Source: Diaminobutyricibacter sp049994905
GTDB taxonomy: Bacteria > Actinomycetota > Actinomycetes > Actinomycetales > Microbacteriaceae
Assembly (NCBI RefSeq): GCF_049994905.1
Contig: NZ_CP188258.1
Location: forward strand, 1,488,001 to 1,552,000
Length of the DNA: 64,000 nt
Direction: 5' to 3'
The translations under genes and the position numbers were made by a program. Every line of letters starts with the position of its first letter. Position 1 is the stretch's first letter. Positions 1 to 8,586 of the stretch are shown piece after piece. The notes beneath the pieces were generated by a model, which saw nothing but the letters and a program-made list of their open reading frames with translations, ran no database searches and was not told the origin of the DNA.

Positions 1-360
1 GCTGGGCCGTCGACGCAGGCCGACAAGGTGGATGCCGTCTTCTCGGGCACCCGGGCCCGCTGGCGTGACGCATACGACTCCGTTCTCGATCGCGCACAGG
101 GATGGGGCGACGACGTCTCCGTCGCGCCGACCGACAGCTACGTGAGCCTCACCAAAGGCGGCAGGAAGTTCGCTGTCGTCCAGCCGACGGGGGAACGCCT
201 CGACCTCGGCATCAAGCGCAAGGGCGTCGACCCGACCGGGCGGTTCGCTGCTGCGGGCAGCTGGAACGCGATGGTGACCCACCGGGTGCGCATCACCGAC
301 CGTGCAGAGCTCGACGACGAGGTCTTCGACTGGCTGAAGGCCGCATACGACGCGAACTGA
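1..360 (+). CDS. DUF5655-type protein, 3' part only
   Basis: The reading frame is open from the first base of the window, so the 5' end of the gene lies outside it. The visible part (about 119 codons) ends in a stretch of the kind seen in DUF5655 proteins: a conserved Trp-Asn, a THRVRI strand, then a helix ending EVFDWLKAAYD. DUF5655 is usually the C-terminal half of DUF4287/DUF5655 proteins of unknown function. A GTG at 28 could be called as a start, but in-frame coding continues upstream of it. The aldo/keto reductase gene follows after 38 bases with its own promoter-like box. Function is not known; the family call rests on recognition of the C-terminal pattern. Confidence 0.7.
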   Translation, partial: AGPSTQADKVDAVFSGTRARWRDAYDSVLDRAQGWGDDVSVAPTDSYVSLTKGGRKFAVVQPTGERLDLGIKRKGVDPTGRFAAAGSWNAMVTHRVRITDRAELDDEVFDWLKAAYDAN

Positions 361-386
361 CCCTGCACGAGAGGCGCTCACGGGTC

Positions 387-392
387 TAGCGT
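387..392 (+). promoter_or_regulatory. -10 box for a leaderless aldo/keto reductase mRNA
   Basis: TAGCGT lies exactly 6 bases upstream of the ATG at 399 and no Shine-Dalgarno sequence is present. This spacing is that of leaderless actinobacterial transcripts. No convincing -35 element is seen. Confidence 0.5.
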
Positions 393-398
393 CGAGGC

Positions 399-1430
399 AT
401 GGACTATCGCACACTGGGCCCCAGCGGAACCGTCGTCTCCGAGTTCGCGCTCGGAACGATGACCTTCGGGGCAGAAGCCGACGAGACCGACTCGCACGCG
501 ATCTTCGACGCGTTCGTCGAGGCGGGCGGAACGTTCGTCGACACGGCCGACGTCTACAGTGCAGGCGCATCGGAGTCGATCATCGGTCGCTGGCTGGCAG
601 TGCATCCGACCGACCGTGAGCGCCTCGTGCTCGCCACGAAGGGACGGTTCCCGACGGGCGAGGGGCCGAACGACCTCGGACTCTCGCGCACACACCTTCG
701 CCGGGCACTCGAAGCGTCGCTCCGCCGACTCGGGGTCGACCACATCGACCTGTACCAGATGCACGCGTGGGACGGCCTGACCCCGATCGAGGAGACGCTG
801 CGCTTCCTCGATGACGCGGTGAGCCGGGGCATGATCGGGTACTACGGCTTCTCGAATTATCTGGGCTGGCAGCTCACCAAGGCCGTGCACATCGCGAAGG
901 CGAACGGATGGACGCCACCGGTCACGCTGCAGCCCCAGTACAACCTATTGGTGCGCGGCATCGAGCATGAGGTCGTTCCGGCCGCGATCGACGCAGGCGT
1001 CGGCCTCCTTCCGTGGTCGCCGCTGGCAGGCGGCTGGCTGAGCGGCAAATATGTGCGCGACCAGGCGCCGACGGGTGCGACGAGGCTGGGGGAGAATCCG
1101 AAGCGGGGCATGGAGGCCTGGGACAACCGCAATGCCGACCCCCGCACGTGGGAGGTCGTCGATGCGGTGGCGCGGGTTGCCGGCGCGCACGGCGTCTCGT
1201 CGTCGCAGGTCGCGCTGGCGTGGCTGCTGGAGCGTCCGGCCGTGACGTCCGTCATCCTGGGCGCCCGCACGGTCGGCCAGCTCGCGGACAACCTCGCCGC
1301 CGGTGACCTCGAACTCACCGACGATGAGGTGCGGATGCTCGACAGGGTGAGCAGCCCGCGCGCCGACGACTACCCGTACGGGGCACCGGCGATCACGCAG
1401 CGGAGCCGCAAGCTGTCCGGCGGTCGCTGA
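399..1430 (+). CDS. Aldo/keto reductase
   Basis: A 343-residue NAD(P)H-dependent carbonyl reductase of the (beta/alpha)8-barrel aldo/keto reductase superfamily, cytosolic. The catalytic tetrad can be read directly: Asp48 and Tyr53 in FVDTADVYSAG, Lys81 in LVLATKG and His122 in LYQMHAW. The C-terminal cofactor-binding stretch SVILGARTVGQLADNL is intact. Length and layout fit the bacterial AKR groups related to YajO and the voltage-channel beta-subunit-like reductases. The start at 399 sits 6 bases after a TAGCGT box, suggesting a leaderless message. The gene converges on the FMN reductase gene with a 3-base gap. The natural substrate cannot be told from sequence. Confidence 0.9.
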   Translation: MDYRTLGPSGTVVSEFALGTMTFGAEADETDSHAIFDAFVEAGGTFVDTADVYSAGASESIIGRWLAVHPTDRERLVLATKGRFPTGEGPNDLGLSRTHLRRALEASLRRLGVDHIDLYQMHAWDGLTPIEETLRFLDDAVSRGMIGYYGFSNYLGWQLTKAVHIAKANGWTPPVTLQPQYNLLVRGIEHEVVPAAIDAGVGLLPWSPLAGGWLSGKYVRDQAPTGATRLGENPKRGMEAWDNRNADPRTWEVVDAVARVAGAHGVSSSQVALAWLLERPAVTSVILGARTVGQLADNLAAGDLELTDDEVRMLDRVSSPRADDYPYGAPAITQRSRKLSGGR

Positions 1431-1433
1431 CGG

Positions 1434-2045
1434 TCATCCGCGCGCATCGCCCCTGGCCGGGCTGGGAACGACGGTGAGCACGCGCTCGATGTATTCGTAG
1501 AACGACACCATCCACGCGCGGAGGAAGTCCTCGGTCGCCGGGTTCGTGATCTCGCCTTCGGGGGTGATGAGGCCGGGACGCACCGTGATGTAGGCCTCCG
1601 GCGCGTTCATCTGCGGCGCGTTCAGGAAGCTCAGGATGCTGCGCAGGCCCTGCTGGGCGACGGCCGTTCCGATTGCGCCGGGCGACGCGCCGATCACGGC
1701 GGTGGCTTTGCGCGCGATGACATTCGCCCCGTGGGGACGGCTCGCCCAGTCGATCGCGTTCTTGAGGGCACCGGGAATCGAACGGTTGTACTCGGGCGTG
1801 ACGAACAGGAGGGCGTCCTGTTCGGCGATCGATGCCTTGAAGTCGATCGCCGACTGCGGGAAGTGGCCGTCGAGATCGCGGTTGTAGAGCGGGAGGTCCT
1901 TGATCACGATCTCGGTGAACTCCAGTTCGCGCGGCGCGAGGCGCATGAGCGCGCGGGCGAGAGTGCGGTTGATCGACTGCTCGGAGAGGCTTCCGATGAA
2001 ATAGCCGACGTAGTAGGGCGGGGTGTGCTCGATGGGAGAGGCCAT
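1434..2045 (-). CDS. NAD(P)H-dependent FMN reductase (flavodoxin-like)
   Basis: A 203-residue flavoprotein of the NADPH-dependent FMN reductase family (PF03358 type). Seen: the phosphate-binding region GSLSEQSINRTLARAL near the N-terminus, the LFVTPEYNRSIPGALKNAIDWAS motif that binds the flavin ring, and the VIGASPGAIGTA strand-loop. The family includes chromate and azo or quinone reductases acting in the cytosol. The ATG at 2045 is preferred over an upstream in-frame start at 2126 because GGAG and GGAGG motifs precede it and the conserved fold begins right after. It converges on the aldo/keto reductase, so the two redox genes are not co-transcribed. Substrate not predictable. Confidence 0.88.
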   Translation of the reverse strand: MASPIEHTPPYYVGYFIGSLSEQSINRTLARALMRLAPRELEFTEIVIKDLPLYNRDLDGHFPQSAIDFKASIAEQDALLFVTPEYNRSIPGALKNAIDWASRPHGANVIARKATAVIGASPGAIGTAVAQQGLRSILSFLNAPQMNAPEAYITVRPGLITPEGEITNPATEDFLRAWMVSFYEYIERVLTVVPSPARGDARG

Positions 2046-2182
2046 GCCTCCAGCTTTCTCCCCGTGCGCGTCTGTGTCGAGGCTCCGGGCGGGGGATAAA
2101 TAGGGCATCCTCCCGATGCCGGGCACCCACCTTAGAAACCAGCATTGATGACAGAGAGAGCACGAAGAACAGGGGAGAGATC

Positions 2183-2500
2183 ATGCAGTTCGCCGAAGAG
2201 TTCACCGCACACAGGCTCAACGCATATGCCGAGGCCGAGCGCGCACGTGAGATCGAGCTTCGCCGGGTCATCGCCGAGCGCAAGGCGCTCGCGAAAGATG
2301 AGCGTGCGACCGCTCGCCGGGCACGCAAGGTCGGGGTCGTGGCCGCGCCGGAGGCGGTGGCTGCGATCGTGCCGGAGACGGTGACCGTCGAGGCGATCCT
2401 GCGCTCGGCGCCTGTCGTCGTCGGCGCTCCTGCCGGCGATGAAGCGGCGCCCCTGGTGGAATCCGGGGCGGGCAGAGAGCTCCACGCGGCGGTGCGATGA
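2183..2500 (+). CDS. Small charged hypothetical protein
   Basis: A 105-residue protein not recognised as any family. The first half (residues about 1-50) is strongly helical and charged, rich in Ala, Glu, Arg and Lys (EFTAHRLNAYAEAERAREIE), and may form an amphipathic or coiled-coil helix. The second half is Ala/Val/Pro-rich and looks disordered. A good ribosome site, GGGGAGA, lies 5 bases before the ATG, and codon use matches the neighbours, which argues that it is a real gene. It ends 75 bases before the broken LuxR-type gene, and a perfect 9-bp hairpin follows its stop. No signal peptide or membrane segment is visible. Confidence 0.6.
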   Translation: MQFAEEFTAHRLNAYAEAERAREIELRRVIAERKALAKDERATARRARKVGVVAAPEAVAAIVPETVTVEAILRSAPVVVGAPAGDEAAPLVESGAGRELHAAVR

Positions 2501-2518
2501 CCGCTCGTTCGCCGCTGG

Positions 2519-2544
2519 CGAAGGGGGTGGGGAAACCCCCTTCG
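2519..2544 (+). terminator. Perfect 9-bp hairpin downstream of the small gene
   Basis: CGAAGGGGG and CCCCCTTCG form a perfect 9-bp stem around an 8-base loop between the small gene and the LuxR-type gene. No T-run follows, so it may be a factor-assisted terminator or an operator or attenuator for the downstream gene. Confidence 0.4.
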
Positions 2545-2574
2545 AACGTCGGTGGTTCGTGGCACGATGAAGCC

Positions 2575-5501
2575 ATGAAGTCACCGGCGGCGAGCCCCTC
2601 CATGATCGGGCGCGAACCCGATCTCGAGACGTTGCGTGAACAGCTCGCGGAGAGTTCCGAGGGGTCTCCCCGGGCCGTCGTCGTTGGTGGAGAGGCCGGC
2701 ATCGGCAAGACGCGCCTGCTCGATGAATTCCGGGCAGAGGCATCGCGTTCGGCGCTCGTCCTGACGGGGCGCAGCGTCGACCTCGGCGCTGACGGGGCTC
2801 CGTACGCGCCGTTCACCGGCATCCTCCGGCAGCTCGCAGACGACATCGGAATCGGCGCGCTCCTCGATGCCGCCGGCCCCAGCCGCAGTGCGCTGACGGT
2901 GCTGCTTCCCGAGCTGAGCTCGATCGAGGGGCTCGACTCGCCGGGAACGGCGGCGCGCACGGGCGTCGAACGCCTCTACGAACTCGTCGCGGTGCTGTTC
3001 GAGAACGTCTCGCGGGAGCGCCAGCTCGTCATCATCATCGAAGACATCCACTGGGCCGACGCGGCCACCCTCGAGCTCGTCCGCTTCCTGATCCGCATGC
3101 TGGCCGGCGGAAAGATCCTGATCGTGCTCAGCTACCGCAGCGATGAGGTGCTGCGCGGGCATCCGCTGCGTTCCTACCTGCCTGAGCTCGAGCGCACGCG
3201 ACGCGTGGTGCGCTGGGAGCTCGGGCGCCTCGACCGGGCCCAGGTCGCGACACAGTCGGAGCAGATCCTCGGGTGCCCGGCCGATGCCGCCACTGTCGAC
3301 CGGGTCTACCAGCTCAGCGAGGGTGTCCCGTTCTTCGTCGAAGAGCTGATCGGCATCGACCACCTCGGAACAGGCGACGACCTCCCTGAGACACTTCGCG
3401 AGCTCCTGCTCGCACGGTATGAACGGCTCAGCGAACCGACCCAGCACGTGCTCCGGCTCATCTCCGCGGGGGGCGGCTGCGTCGATCACGAAGTCCTCGC
3501 CGCTGTGTTCACGGGAACGCCTGAGGAGCTCGAGCCGCCGCGCGCGAAGCGGTGACCGCAAACGTGCTCACCACCGACGACAACGAGTACTCGTTCCGGC
3601 ACGCCCTGGTGCGTGAGGCGATCCACGCCGACCTCCTTCCCGGGGAGCGTGCACGCTTCCACACCCGCTACGCCGAGGCGTTCGAAAGCGGCCGGGGCGG
3701 CCCGAGGTCGGCGAGCGAGATCTCGTATCACTGGATGGCCGCTCATGACGTCGGTCGTGCCTTCGTCGCAACGCTCGAGGCGATGGAAGAATCGCGCCTC
3801 TCGTACGCGTACGGTGCTGCCGCGACGATGGGCGAACGGGCGATAGAGCTGTGGGATCGCGTCGCCGACGCGGAAGCGATCGCCGGGCGCACCCGGGTCG
3901 ACCTGCTGGCCCAGACCGCGTCCGCGCTGCGGAACGCCGGCGAGGGCGAGCGCGCGCTGTCGATGGTGAACATGGCCATCGCAGAGTGCCCGCGAAAGGC
4001 GGGAGACCGGTACGCGCGACTCCTGCGGGACAAGGCCCAGTACCTGGCCAACCTCAGCCGGCCTGGCTCGGCCCAGTTGCTGCAGGAGGCGCTCGAGCTG
4101 CTCCCGGTCGCTCACGACGGCGCAGACCAGGACGGCGAGCTGCGTGCCCAGTTGCTCGGTGAGCTCGCCGGTCGCCTCATGCTGGAGGCGCGCTACGCCG
4201 AAGCCATCGAGACGGCGACGCGGGCGTACGAGACGGCGAGTGCCCGGGGAGCGACCGAGCGCATGTCGATCGCCGCGACCATGCGCGGCGTCTCCCGTGT
4301 CGGCGAAGGCGAGATCGACGGTGGGCTCGCCGACCTCGAGAGAGCGAAGACCCTCGCCGGTACCGACGGAGGGTCGCTGCTGCGCTATTTCGTCAACGCA
4401 TCCGATGTGATGAACCTCCTCGGCCGGTACGACGATGCGATCGCGATCGCTCAGACCGGGGCCGAGCGGGCGCGCGATCGTGGCGTTGAGCGCACTTCTG
4501 GAGTAATGCTCTCGTCGAACACCGTCGAACCGCTCCTGGCGGCCGGGCGACTCGATACAGCCGAGTCGTTGCTCGATCCCGCCCTCGCGCTGGATCCGCC
4601 ACCGGGATTCCGGGTGCACCTGCAGCGCATGAAGCTGTGGCTCACGCTGTGGCGCGGTGATGCATCGCGCGCTGACGAGCTGCTTCGGGGCTGGCGCAGC
4701 GGCATGCTCGTGCAGAGCGAACTCGAAATGCAGTCACGGCTCGGGTTCGCACGTGTCGCCGCCGAGATCGCCTACGCCCACGGTGACCTGCAGCGTGCGT
4801 GGAACGATGCGGGTGCGATCACCTCTGCCTCGCGCCGCCCGATGCCGGCATATGATCTTCCGCTGCTCGCCATCGCGGCGCGTGTCCTCGTCGCTCTCGG
4901 CAGAGTCGACCCGACGATAGACGCTCCACGTGAAGAAGCGCGGCTCCGCACGGTCATGGCGGGCCTCGAGGGCTGGCCGACGGCTACCGTGTGGCGTGCG
5001 GTCATCGACGCTGAGCTGGGTGGTGCGGAGCACGACGGTTCGTCCGTCGGTGCGTGGGAGGCAGCCGAAAAGGCGGTGCGGGCCGACACTGCACCGGCAC
5101 ACCTGCGCCCGTACACGCGGTTCCGGCTCGCGCAGGCCCTCGTCGTGGCCGGCGATCGTGCCGAGGCAGAGAACGCCGCCCGCACGGCGCGCTCTGACTC
5201 CGAGCGGCTCGGTCTGGGACTCATCACGCAGTGGATCGACGACTTCGCGGCGCACGCCGGTCTCGAGCTCAGCGACGATCCCGCCCCGCGTCCACGCGCC
5301 GAGCTCGACCCTGCCCGGCTGACCGACCGTGAAGCGCAGGTGCTCGCCCTCATCGAGCAGGGCCTCAGCAACCGCCAGATCGGAGAACAGCTCTACATCA
5401 GCGCCAAAACGGCGAGCGTTCACGTCTCGAGCATCCTGCGCAAAGTCGGCGCGGCATCCCGAACGGAAGCGGTCTACCGCGCGGCGCACAGCGGGCGCTG
5501 A
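2575..5501 (+). pseudogene. LuxR-family ATPase transcriptional regulator, split by a -1 frameshift
   Basis: The gene would encode a roughly 975-residue AAA-type (MalT/LAL-like) regulator. The first frame (2575-3555) holds the Walker A motif GGEAGIGKT, a Walker B-like IIIEDIHWAD and the sensor region, and stops at 3555. The second frame (open to 5501) continues without loss: FRHALVREAIHADLLPGER, TPR-like helices, then a C-terminal LuxR helix-turn-helix (LTDREAQVLALIEQGLSNRQIGEQLYISAKTASVHVSSI). Adding one base near 3531 rejoins the frames as EELEAAAREAVTANVL, the sequence expected for the family. Both halves keep normal codon use, so the loss is recent or a sequencing error. A GTG at 3552 overlaps the stop as GTGA, so coupled translation of a second chain is conceivable. 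The start at 2575 is preferred over 2497 by domain position. Confidence 0.8.
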
Positions 5502-5528
5502 GCGAAACAGGCCCCGTCGGGCGAGCGC

Positions 5529-6308
5529 TCAGTGGGTATCACCCGGACGGAGAAAACCCGCGGAAAGATAGTGGGCGACGCTGCCGGTGACCGTGCCCTC
5601 CACAGAGCTGAACTGTTCGGGGGCCGTCGGGGCCTCCACCACGAGAGCCAGGCCGACGACGCCACCGGCGACGATCACGACATTCGCGACCAGAACCACC
5701 AGGGGTGCCCACCCGTGGCCCGACGCGCGATGAACCCGGAGGAAACGCGCGACCTCATACGCCACAGGACTGAGAAGTACCCACGCCCAGGAGGCCCGCT
5801 TGCGGTAGCCCAGCGCGGCGAGACGCCTGCGATCCCTCACGGCGAAGGCGATCCACAGCAGCAGGGGCAGCATCACGGCTCCGAGCACCACGAACGGCGC
5901 TGCGCCGAGCGTGAGCAAGGCTCCGACAGTGACCGCGATCAGCAGGGTGATCCACGGTGTGAAGCTCATCGCCCAGATGCCGTACGTGTTCCAGCGCGTC
6001 GGGCGCAGCCACGCGGGTACGACAGGCGCGCGCCCGGATCGTGTGCCTTCCACAGAGCGGGCGGACGGCGAGTGGTCGCCCCCCGCGTTCTGCACGTCGG
6101 GTGTCAGTGCCGGCGCAACGGCAGCCCCGAGAGCCGGAATGCCGGCCCCGGCCGTCGACTCCTTGCCAGCGAAATCGCGTGCCGGAGTCGAAGGCTTTTG
6201 GGTGTGCTCGGTCCAGCTGAGCCCGTTCCACCAGCGCATGGTGGTCGACGACAGCGGATCTTCATACCAGCCGGCGTCGGGAACTGCCGCCTCCAACTGA
6301 ATGGTCAT
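5529..6308 (-). CDS. DUF2510 membrane protein
   Basis: A 259-residue protein with an N-terminal DUF2510 motif (residues about 8-35: PDAGWYEDPLSSTTMRWWNGLSWTEHT), a Pro/Ala/Ser linker of about 75 residues, and a C-terminal membrane part with three or four hydrophobic segments. DUF2510 is a short Trp-rich domain found near the N-terminus of many actinobacterial membrane proteins; its role is unknown. The ATG at 6308 is chosen because GGAGGAGGT lies 7 bases upstream, although the frame is open to 6335. A TAGACT box lies about 65 bases upstream and two near-identical 15-bp repeats lie behind it. It converges on the LuxR-type gene with 27 bases between stops. Confidence 0.8.
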   Translation of the reverse strand: MTIQLEAAVPDAGWYEDPLSSTTMRWWNGLSWTEHTQKPSTPARDFAGKESTAGAGIPALGAAVAPALTPDVQNAGGDHSPSARSVEGTRSGRAPVVPAWLRPTRWNTYGIWAMSFTPWITLLIAVTVGALLTLGAAPFVVLGAVMLPLLLWIAFAVRDRRRLAALGYRKRASWAWVLLSPVAYEVARFLRVHRASGHGWAPLVVLVANVVIVAGGVVGLALVVEAPTAPEQFSSVEGTVTGSVAHYLSAGFLRPGDTH

Positions 6309-6370
6309 CTGTCTGACCTCCTCCCACGTGCGCACCCGGTCCGGACACTCCGGAGACGGGCATACAACCG

Positions 6371-6376
6371 AGTCTA
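6371..6376 (-). promoter_or_regulatory. -10 box upstream of the DUF2510 gene
   Basis: TAGACT on the minus strand, 62 bases upstream of the ATG at 6308, matches the -10 boxes used elsewhere in the window. Transcription would start near 6364. An out-of-frame ATG lies 7 bases after the box (6363-6361), so a leaderless upstream ORF overlapping the DUF2510 start is possible. Confidence 0.45.
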
Positions 6377-6400
6377 TGGAAGGGGGGTGCGGGGTCGATT

Positions 6401-6449
6401 ACCCCAAAGCGAGGGAAGCGGCGTCAACTCGGCCACCCCAAAGTGAGGG
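6401..6449 (-). repeat. Two direct repeats of a 15-bp element upstream of the DUF2510 promoter
   Basis: ACCCCAAAGCGAGGG (6401-6415) and ACCCCAAAGTGAGGG (6435-6449) match at 14 of 15 positions with a 34-bp period. They lie about 25 and 60 bp behind the TAGACT box, where activator sites are expected. The binding protein is unknown. Confidence 0.5.
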
Positions 6450-6485
6450 TCGGGCAGAAGGGGGCCAAGGCGGCCACGACCGGCG

Positions 6486-6863
6486 TCAGGCGCCGACGGA
6501 CCGGGCGCAATCGATGCAGAGTTCTGCCGTCGGCCGCGCATTCAGACGATCGATTCCGATGGGCCGGCCGCACCGCACGCACACCCCGAACGTGCCATCG
6601 GCGAGACGGGACAGCGCGGCGTCCACGGCGTGAAGGTCGGCAGCGGCTTCGCGCTGCACGGCGTCGAGGCGCGACCACTCGAACGACAGCGTCGGCCCCT
6701 CAGGGTCGTGCTCGTCGTCGGCCTGCGCGTCGGCGCGGGCGGACAGGACGTCGCCCATCGACGCGGCAAGCGTGGTGGACTCGTCGGTGTCGAGTTCGCG
6801 ACGCTGCTGCAGGATACGCTCGAACCGGGCGAGGGTCGGCGATGACAGTCCTGACGCGCTCAT
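6486..6863 (-). CDS. DksA/TraR-type C4 zinc finger protein
   Basis: A 125-residue protein: an N-terminal helical part (residues about 10-85, two helices giving a coiled-coil hairpin) followed by a four-cysteine zinc site, CVRCGRPI and then CIDC, at the C-terminus. This is the TraR/DksA layout, whose members act in the secondary channel of RNA polymerase during stress and starvation. Actinobacterial versions are often annotated only as TraR/DksA C4-type zinc finger proteins. It begins 25 bases after the glutathione peroxidase stop on the same strand and is probably co-transcribed with it. The start at 6863 is chosen because upstream in-frame sequence is low-complexity antisense to that gene. 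Whether it binds RNA polymerase is inference. Confidence 0.78.
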   Translation of the reverse strand: MSASGLSSPTLARFERILQQRRELDTDESTTLAASMGDVLSARADAQADDEHDPEGPTLSFEWSRLDAVQREAAADLHAVDAALSRLADGTFGVCVRCGRPIGIDRLNARPTAELCIDCARSVGA

Positions 6864-6888
6864 AGCGCCCGTCGCTTCGTGCCCGTCG

Positions 6889-7374
6889 TCAGGCGACGGG
6901 AAGCGACGCCTCGATGAGCTGGAGGATCTCCGGCGAATCCGGCTCGACCTGCGGCCGGAAGCGGTGGACCTCGCCGGTCGGAGTGACGATGAACTTCTCG
7001 AAGTTCCACTTGACCTTGCCGGCCTTGCCGCTCGCATCCGGCGTCTTGGTGAGCTCGGCGTAGAGCGGGTGCTGTGAGCGCCCGTTCACCCGCACCTTCT
7101 CCATCATCGGGAACGTGACACCCCAGGTCGTCGAGCAGTACTCCTTGATCGCATCCGTCGAGTTCAGCTCCTGCAGGAACTGGTTGCTCGGGATCCCGAT
7201 CACCGTGAACCCGCGATCGCCGTACTCCTTCTGAAGGTTCTCGAGCTTCTCGTACTGGGGTGCGAGCCCGCAGCGGGAGGCCACGTTGACGATGAGGATG
7301 ACCTTGCCGTCGAACGCAGCGAGCGAGGTCGCCTCGCCGTCGATGGTGTTGATGGGGATGTCGGTGAGACTCAT
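6889..7374 (-). CDS. Glutathione peroxidase family protein (thioredoxin-dependent type)
   Basis: A 161-residue peroxidase that reduces hydroperoxides in the cytosol. The peroxidatic residue is cysteine, not selenocysteine (Cys35 in NVASRCG). Gln65 (PSNQF), Trp123 and Asn124 (KWNFEKF) complete the catalytic tetrad. Cys80 (EYCSTTWG) lies where thioredoxin-dependent members have the resolving cysteine, and no glutathione-specific features are evident. Since actinobacteria generally lack glutathione, thioredoxin or mycoredoxin is the likely reductant. The ATG at 7374 lies 6 bases after a TAAACT box. The zinc-finger gene follows in the same direction, suggesting a stress operon. Confidence 0.92.
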   Translation of the reverse strand: MSLTDIPINTIDGEATSLAAFDGKVILIVNVASRCGLAPQYEKLENLQKEYGDRGFTVIGIPSNQFLQELNSTDAIKEYCSTTWGVTFPMMEKVRVNGRSQHPLYAELTKTPDASGKAGKVKWNFEKFIVTPTGEVHRFRPQVEPDSPEILQLIEASLPVA

Positions 7375-7380
7375 GAGGCG

Positions 7381-7386
7381 AGTTTA
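7381..7386 (-). promoter_or_regulatory. -10 box for leaderless glutathione peroxidase mRNA
   Basis: TAAACT on the minus strand, exactly 6 bases before the ATG at 7374, with no Shine-Dalgarno sequence. Confidence 0.5.
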
Positions 7387-7526
7387 TGCATTCACTGCAA
7401 GTATTCGTACGCATGGAAGCGAACAATCCAGCCAAGTGTCAGTTTCACTCACAGAAATCGGCGCGGAGCGGCGTTGGGGTGCAGGATTGTGACGTCCACG
7501 AGACGCCAGGAACCCCAGGAGATGCT

Positions 7527-8576
7527 ATGACCGACGACCTGAACACCACCCCAGCCCCTGCCCATTCGAGTTCGACCAGCCGCCAGTGGCAGCTGGTCAG
7601 GCGGCCGGTGGGATGGCCGGTCGACGAGGACTTCCGGTTCGTCACCGTCGAATTGCCGGAGCTCGCCGACGGCGAGATCCGGGTGCGCAACGAGTTCGTG
7701 TCGGTCGATCCGTACATGCGCGGACGCATGAACGACGTCAAGTCGTACACGCCACCGTACGCACTGGGTGCGACCATGGTCGGCGGCGCAGTGGGCCGCG
7801 TCGTGGAGTCCCGTTCGCCGTCTCACGCGGTCGGCGACCTCGTGCAGCACTTCCAGGGCTGGCGTGACGTCGCTCAGGGTCCCGGCGCACAGTTCCGCAC
7901 GGTCGCCGAGGTGCCCGGTGTCCCGTCGTCTGCCTACCTCAGCGCGATCGGCATGACGAGCCTCACCGCGTGGGTCGGGCTGCTGGTCATCGCTGAGATG
8001 CGTCCGGGCGACACGGTGTTCGTATCCGGTGCGGCAGGCGCTGTCGGATCGGCCGTCGGCCAGATCGCGAAGCTGCGTGGCGCCGCCCGGGTGATCGGCA
8101 GCGCAGGTTCGGATGAGAAGGTCGCCCTGCTGACCGAGCGTTACGGATTCGACGCGGCATTCAACTATCGCAACGGCCACATCTCCCGCCAGCTCCAGGC
8201 GGCGGCCCCCGACGGTATCGACGTCTACTTCGACAACGTGGGCGGCGAGCACCTGGAGGCCGCGATCTTCGCGTTCAACGACGGCGGGCGCGCCGCTCTC
8301 TGTGGTGCCATCTCGGCATACAACGCCGAAACCGCCGAACCGGGGCCGCGCAACCTGTCGATGATCACGACGAAGGGGCTGACGCTGCGCGGGTTCACCA
8401 TCGGCAACTATCAGCACCATGCCGCCGATTTCGCCGCCGAGATCGCCCCGAAGGTCGCGTCGGGCGAGATCGTCTACGACGAGACGGTCGTCGACGGCAT
8501 CGAGAATGCGCTGGCCGCGTTCATCGGCCTGATGCGCGGAGAGAACACCGGCAAGATGGTCGTGCGGATCGCCTGA
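7527..8576 (+). CDS. NADP-dependent oxidoreductase, MDR family (CurA/LTB4DH-like)
   Basis: A 349-residue zinc-independent medium-chain dehydrogenase/reductase. The N-terminal catalytic domain carries SVDPYMRGRM, a hallmark of the leukotriene B4 12-hydroxydehydrogenase, prostaglandin reductase and curcumin reductase group. The Rossmann half has the nucleotide loop SGAAGAVGSAVGQIAKLRG and the later YFDNVGGEHLEAA. These enzymes reduce the double bond of alpha,beta-unsaturated ketones and aldehydes with NADPH in the cytosol. The ATG at 7527 is preferred to the earlier in-frame ATG at 7386 because AGGAGA precedes it and family members begin there. It converges on the sulfurtransferase with a 10-base gap. 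Substrate unknown. Confidence 0.88.
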   Translation: MTDDLNTTPAPAHSSSTSRQWQLVRRPVGWPVDEDFRFVTVELPELADGEIRVRNEFVSVDPYMRGRMNDVKSYTPPYALGATMVGGAVGRVVESRSPSHAVGDLVQHFQGWRDVAQGPGAQFRTVAEVPGVPSSAYLSAIGMTSLTAWVGLLVIAEMRPGDTVFVSGAAGAVGSAVGQIAKLRGAARVIGSAGSDEKVALLTERYGFDAAFNYRNGHISRQLQAAAPDGIDVYFDNVGGEHLEAAIFAFNDGGRAALCGAISAYNAETAEPGPRNLSMITTKGLTLRGFTIGNYQHHAADFAAEIAPKVASGEIVYDETVVDGIENALAAFIGLMRGENTGKMVVRIA

Positions 8577-8586
8577 GGCGCAAGAC

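Noticed and set aside
3486..4619. Long minus-strand frame across the LuxR frameshift site
   Set aside because: It would bridge the break but has no recognisable domain, and both plus-strand frames match a known family.
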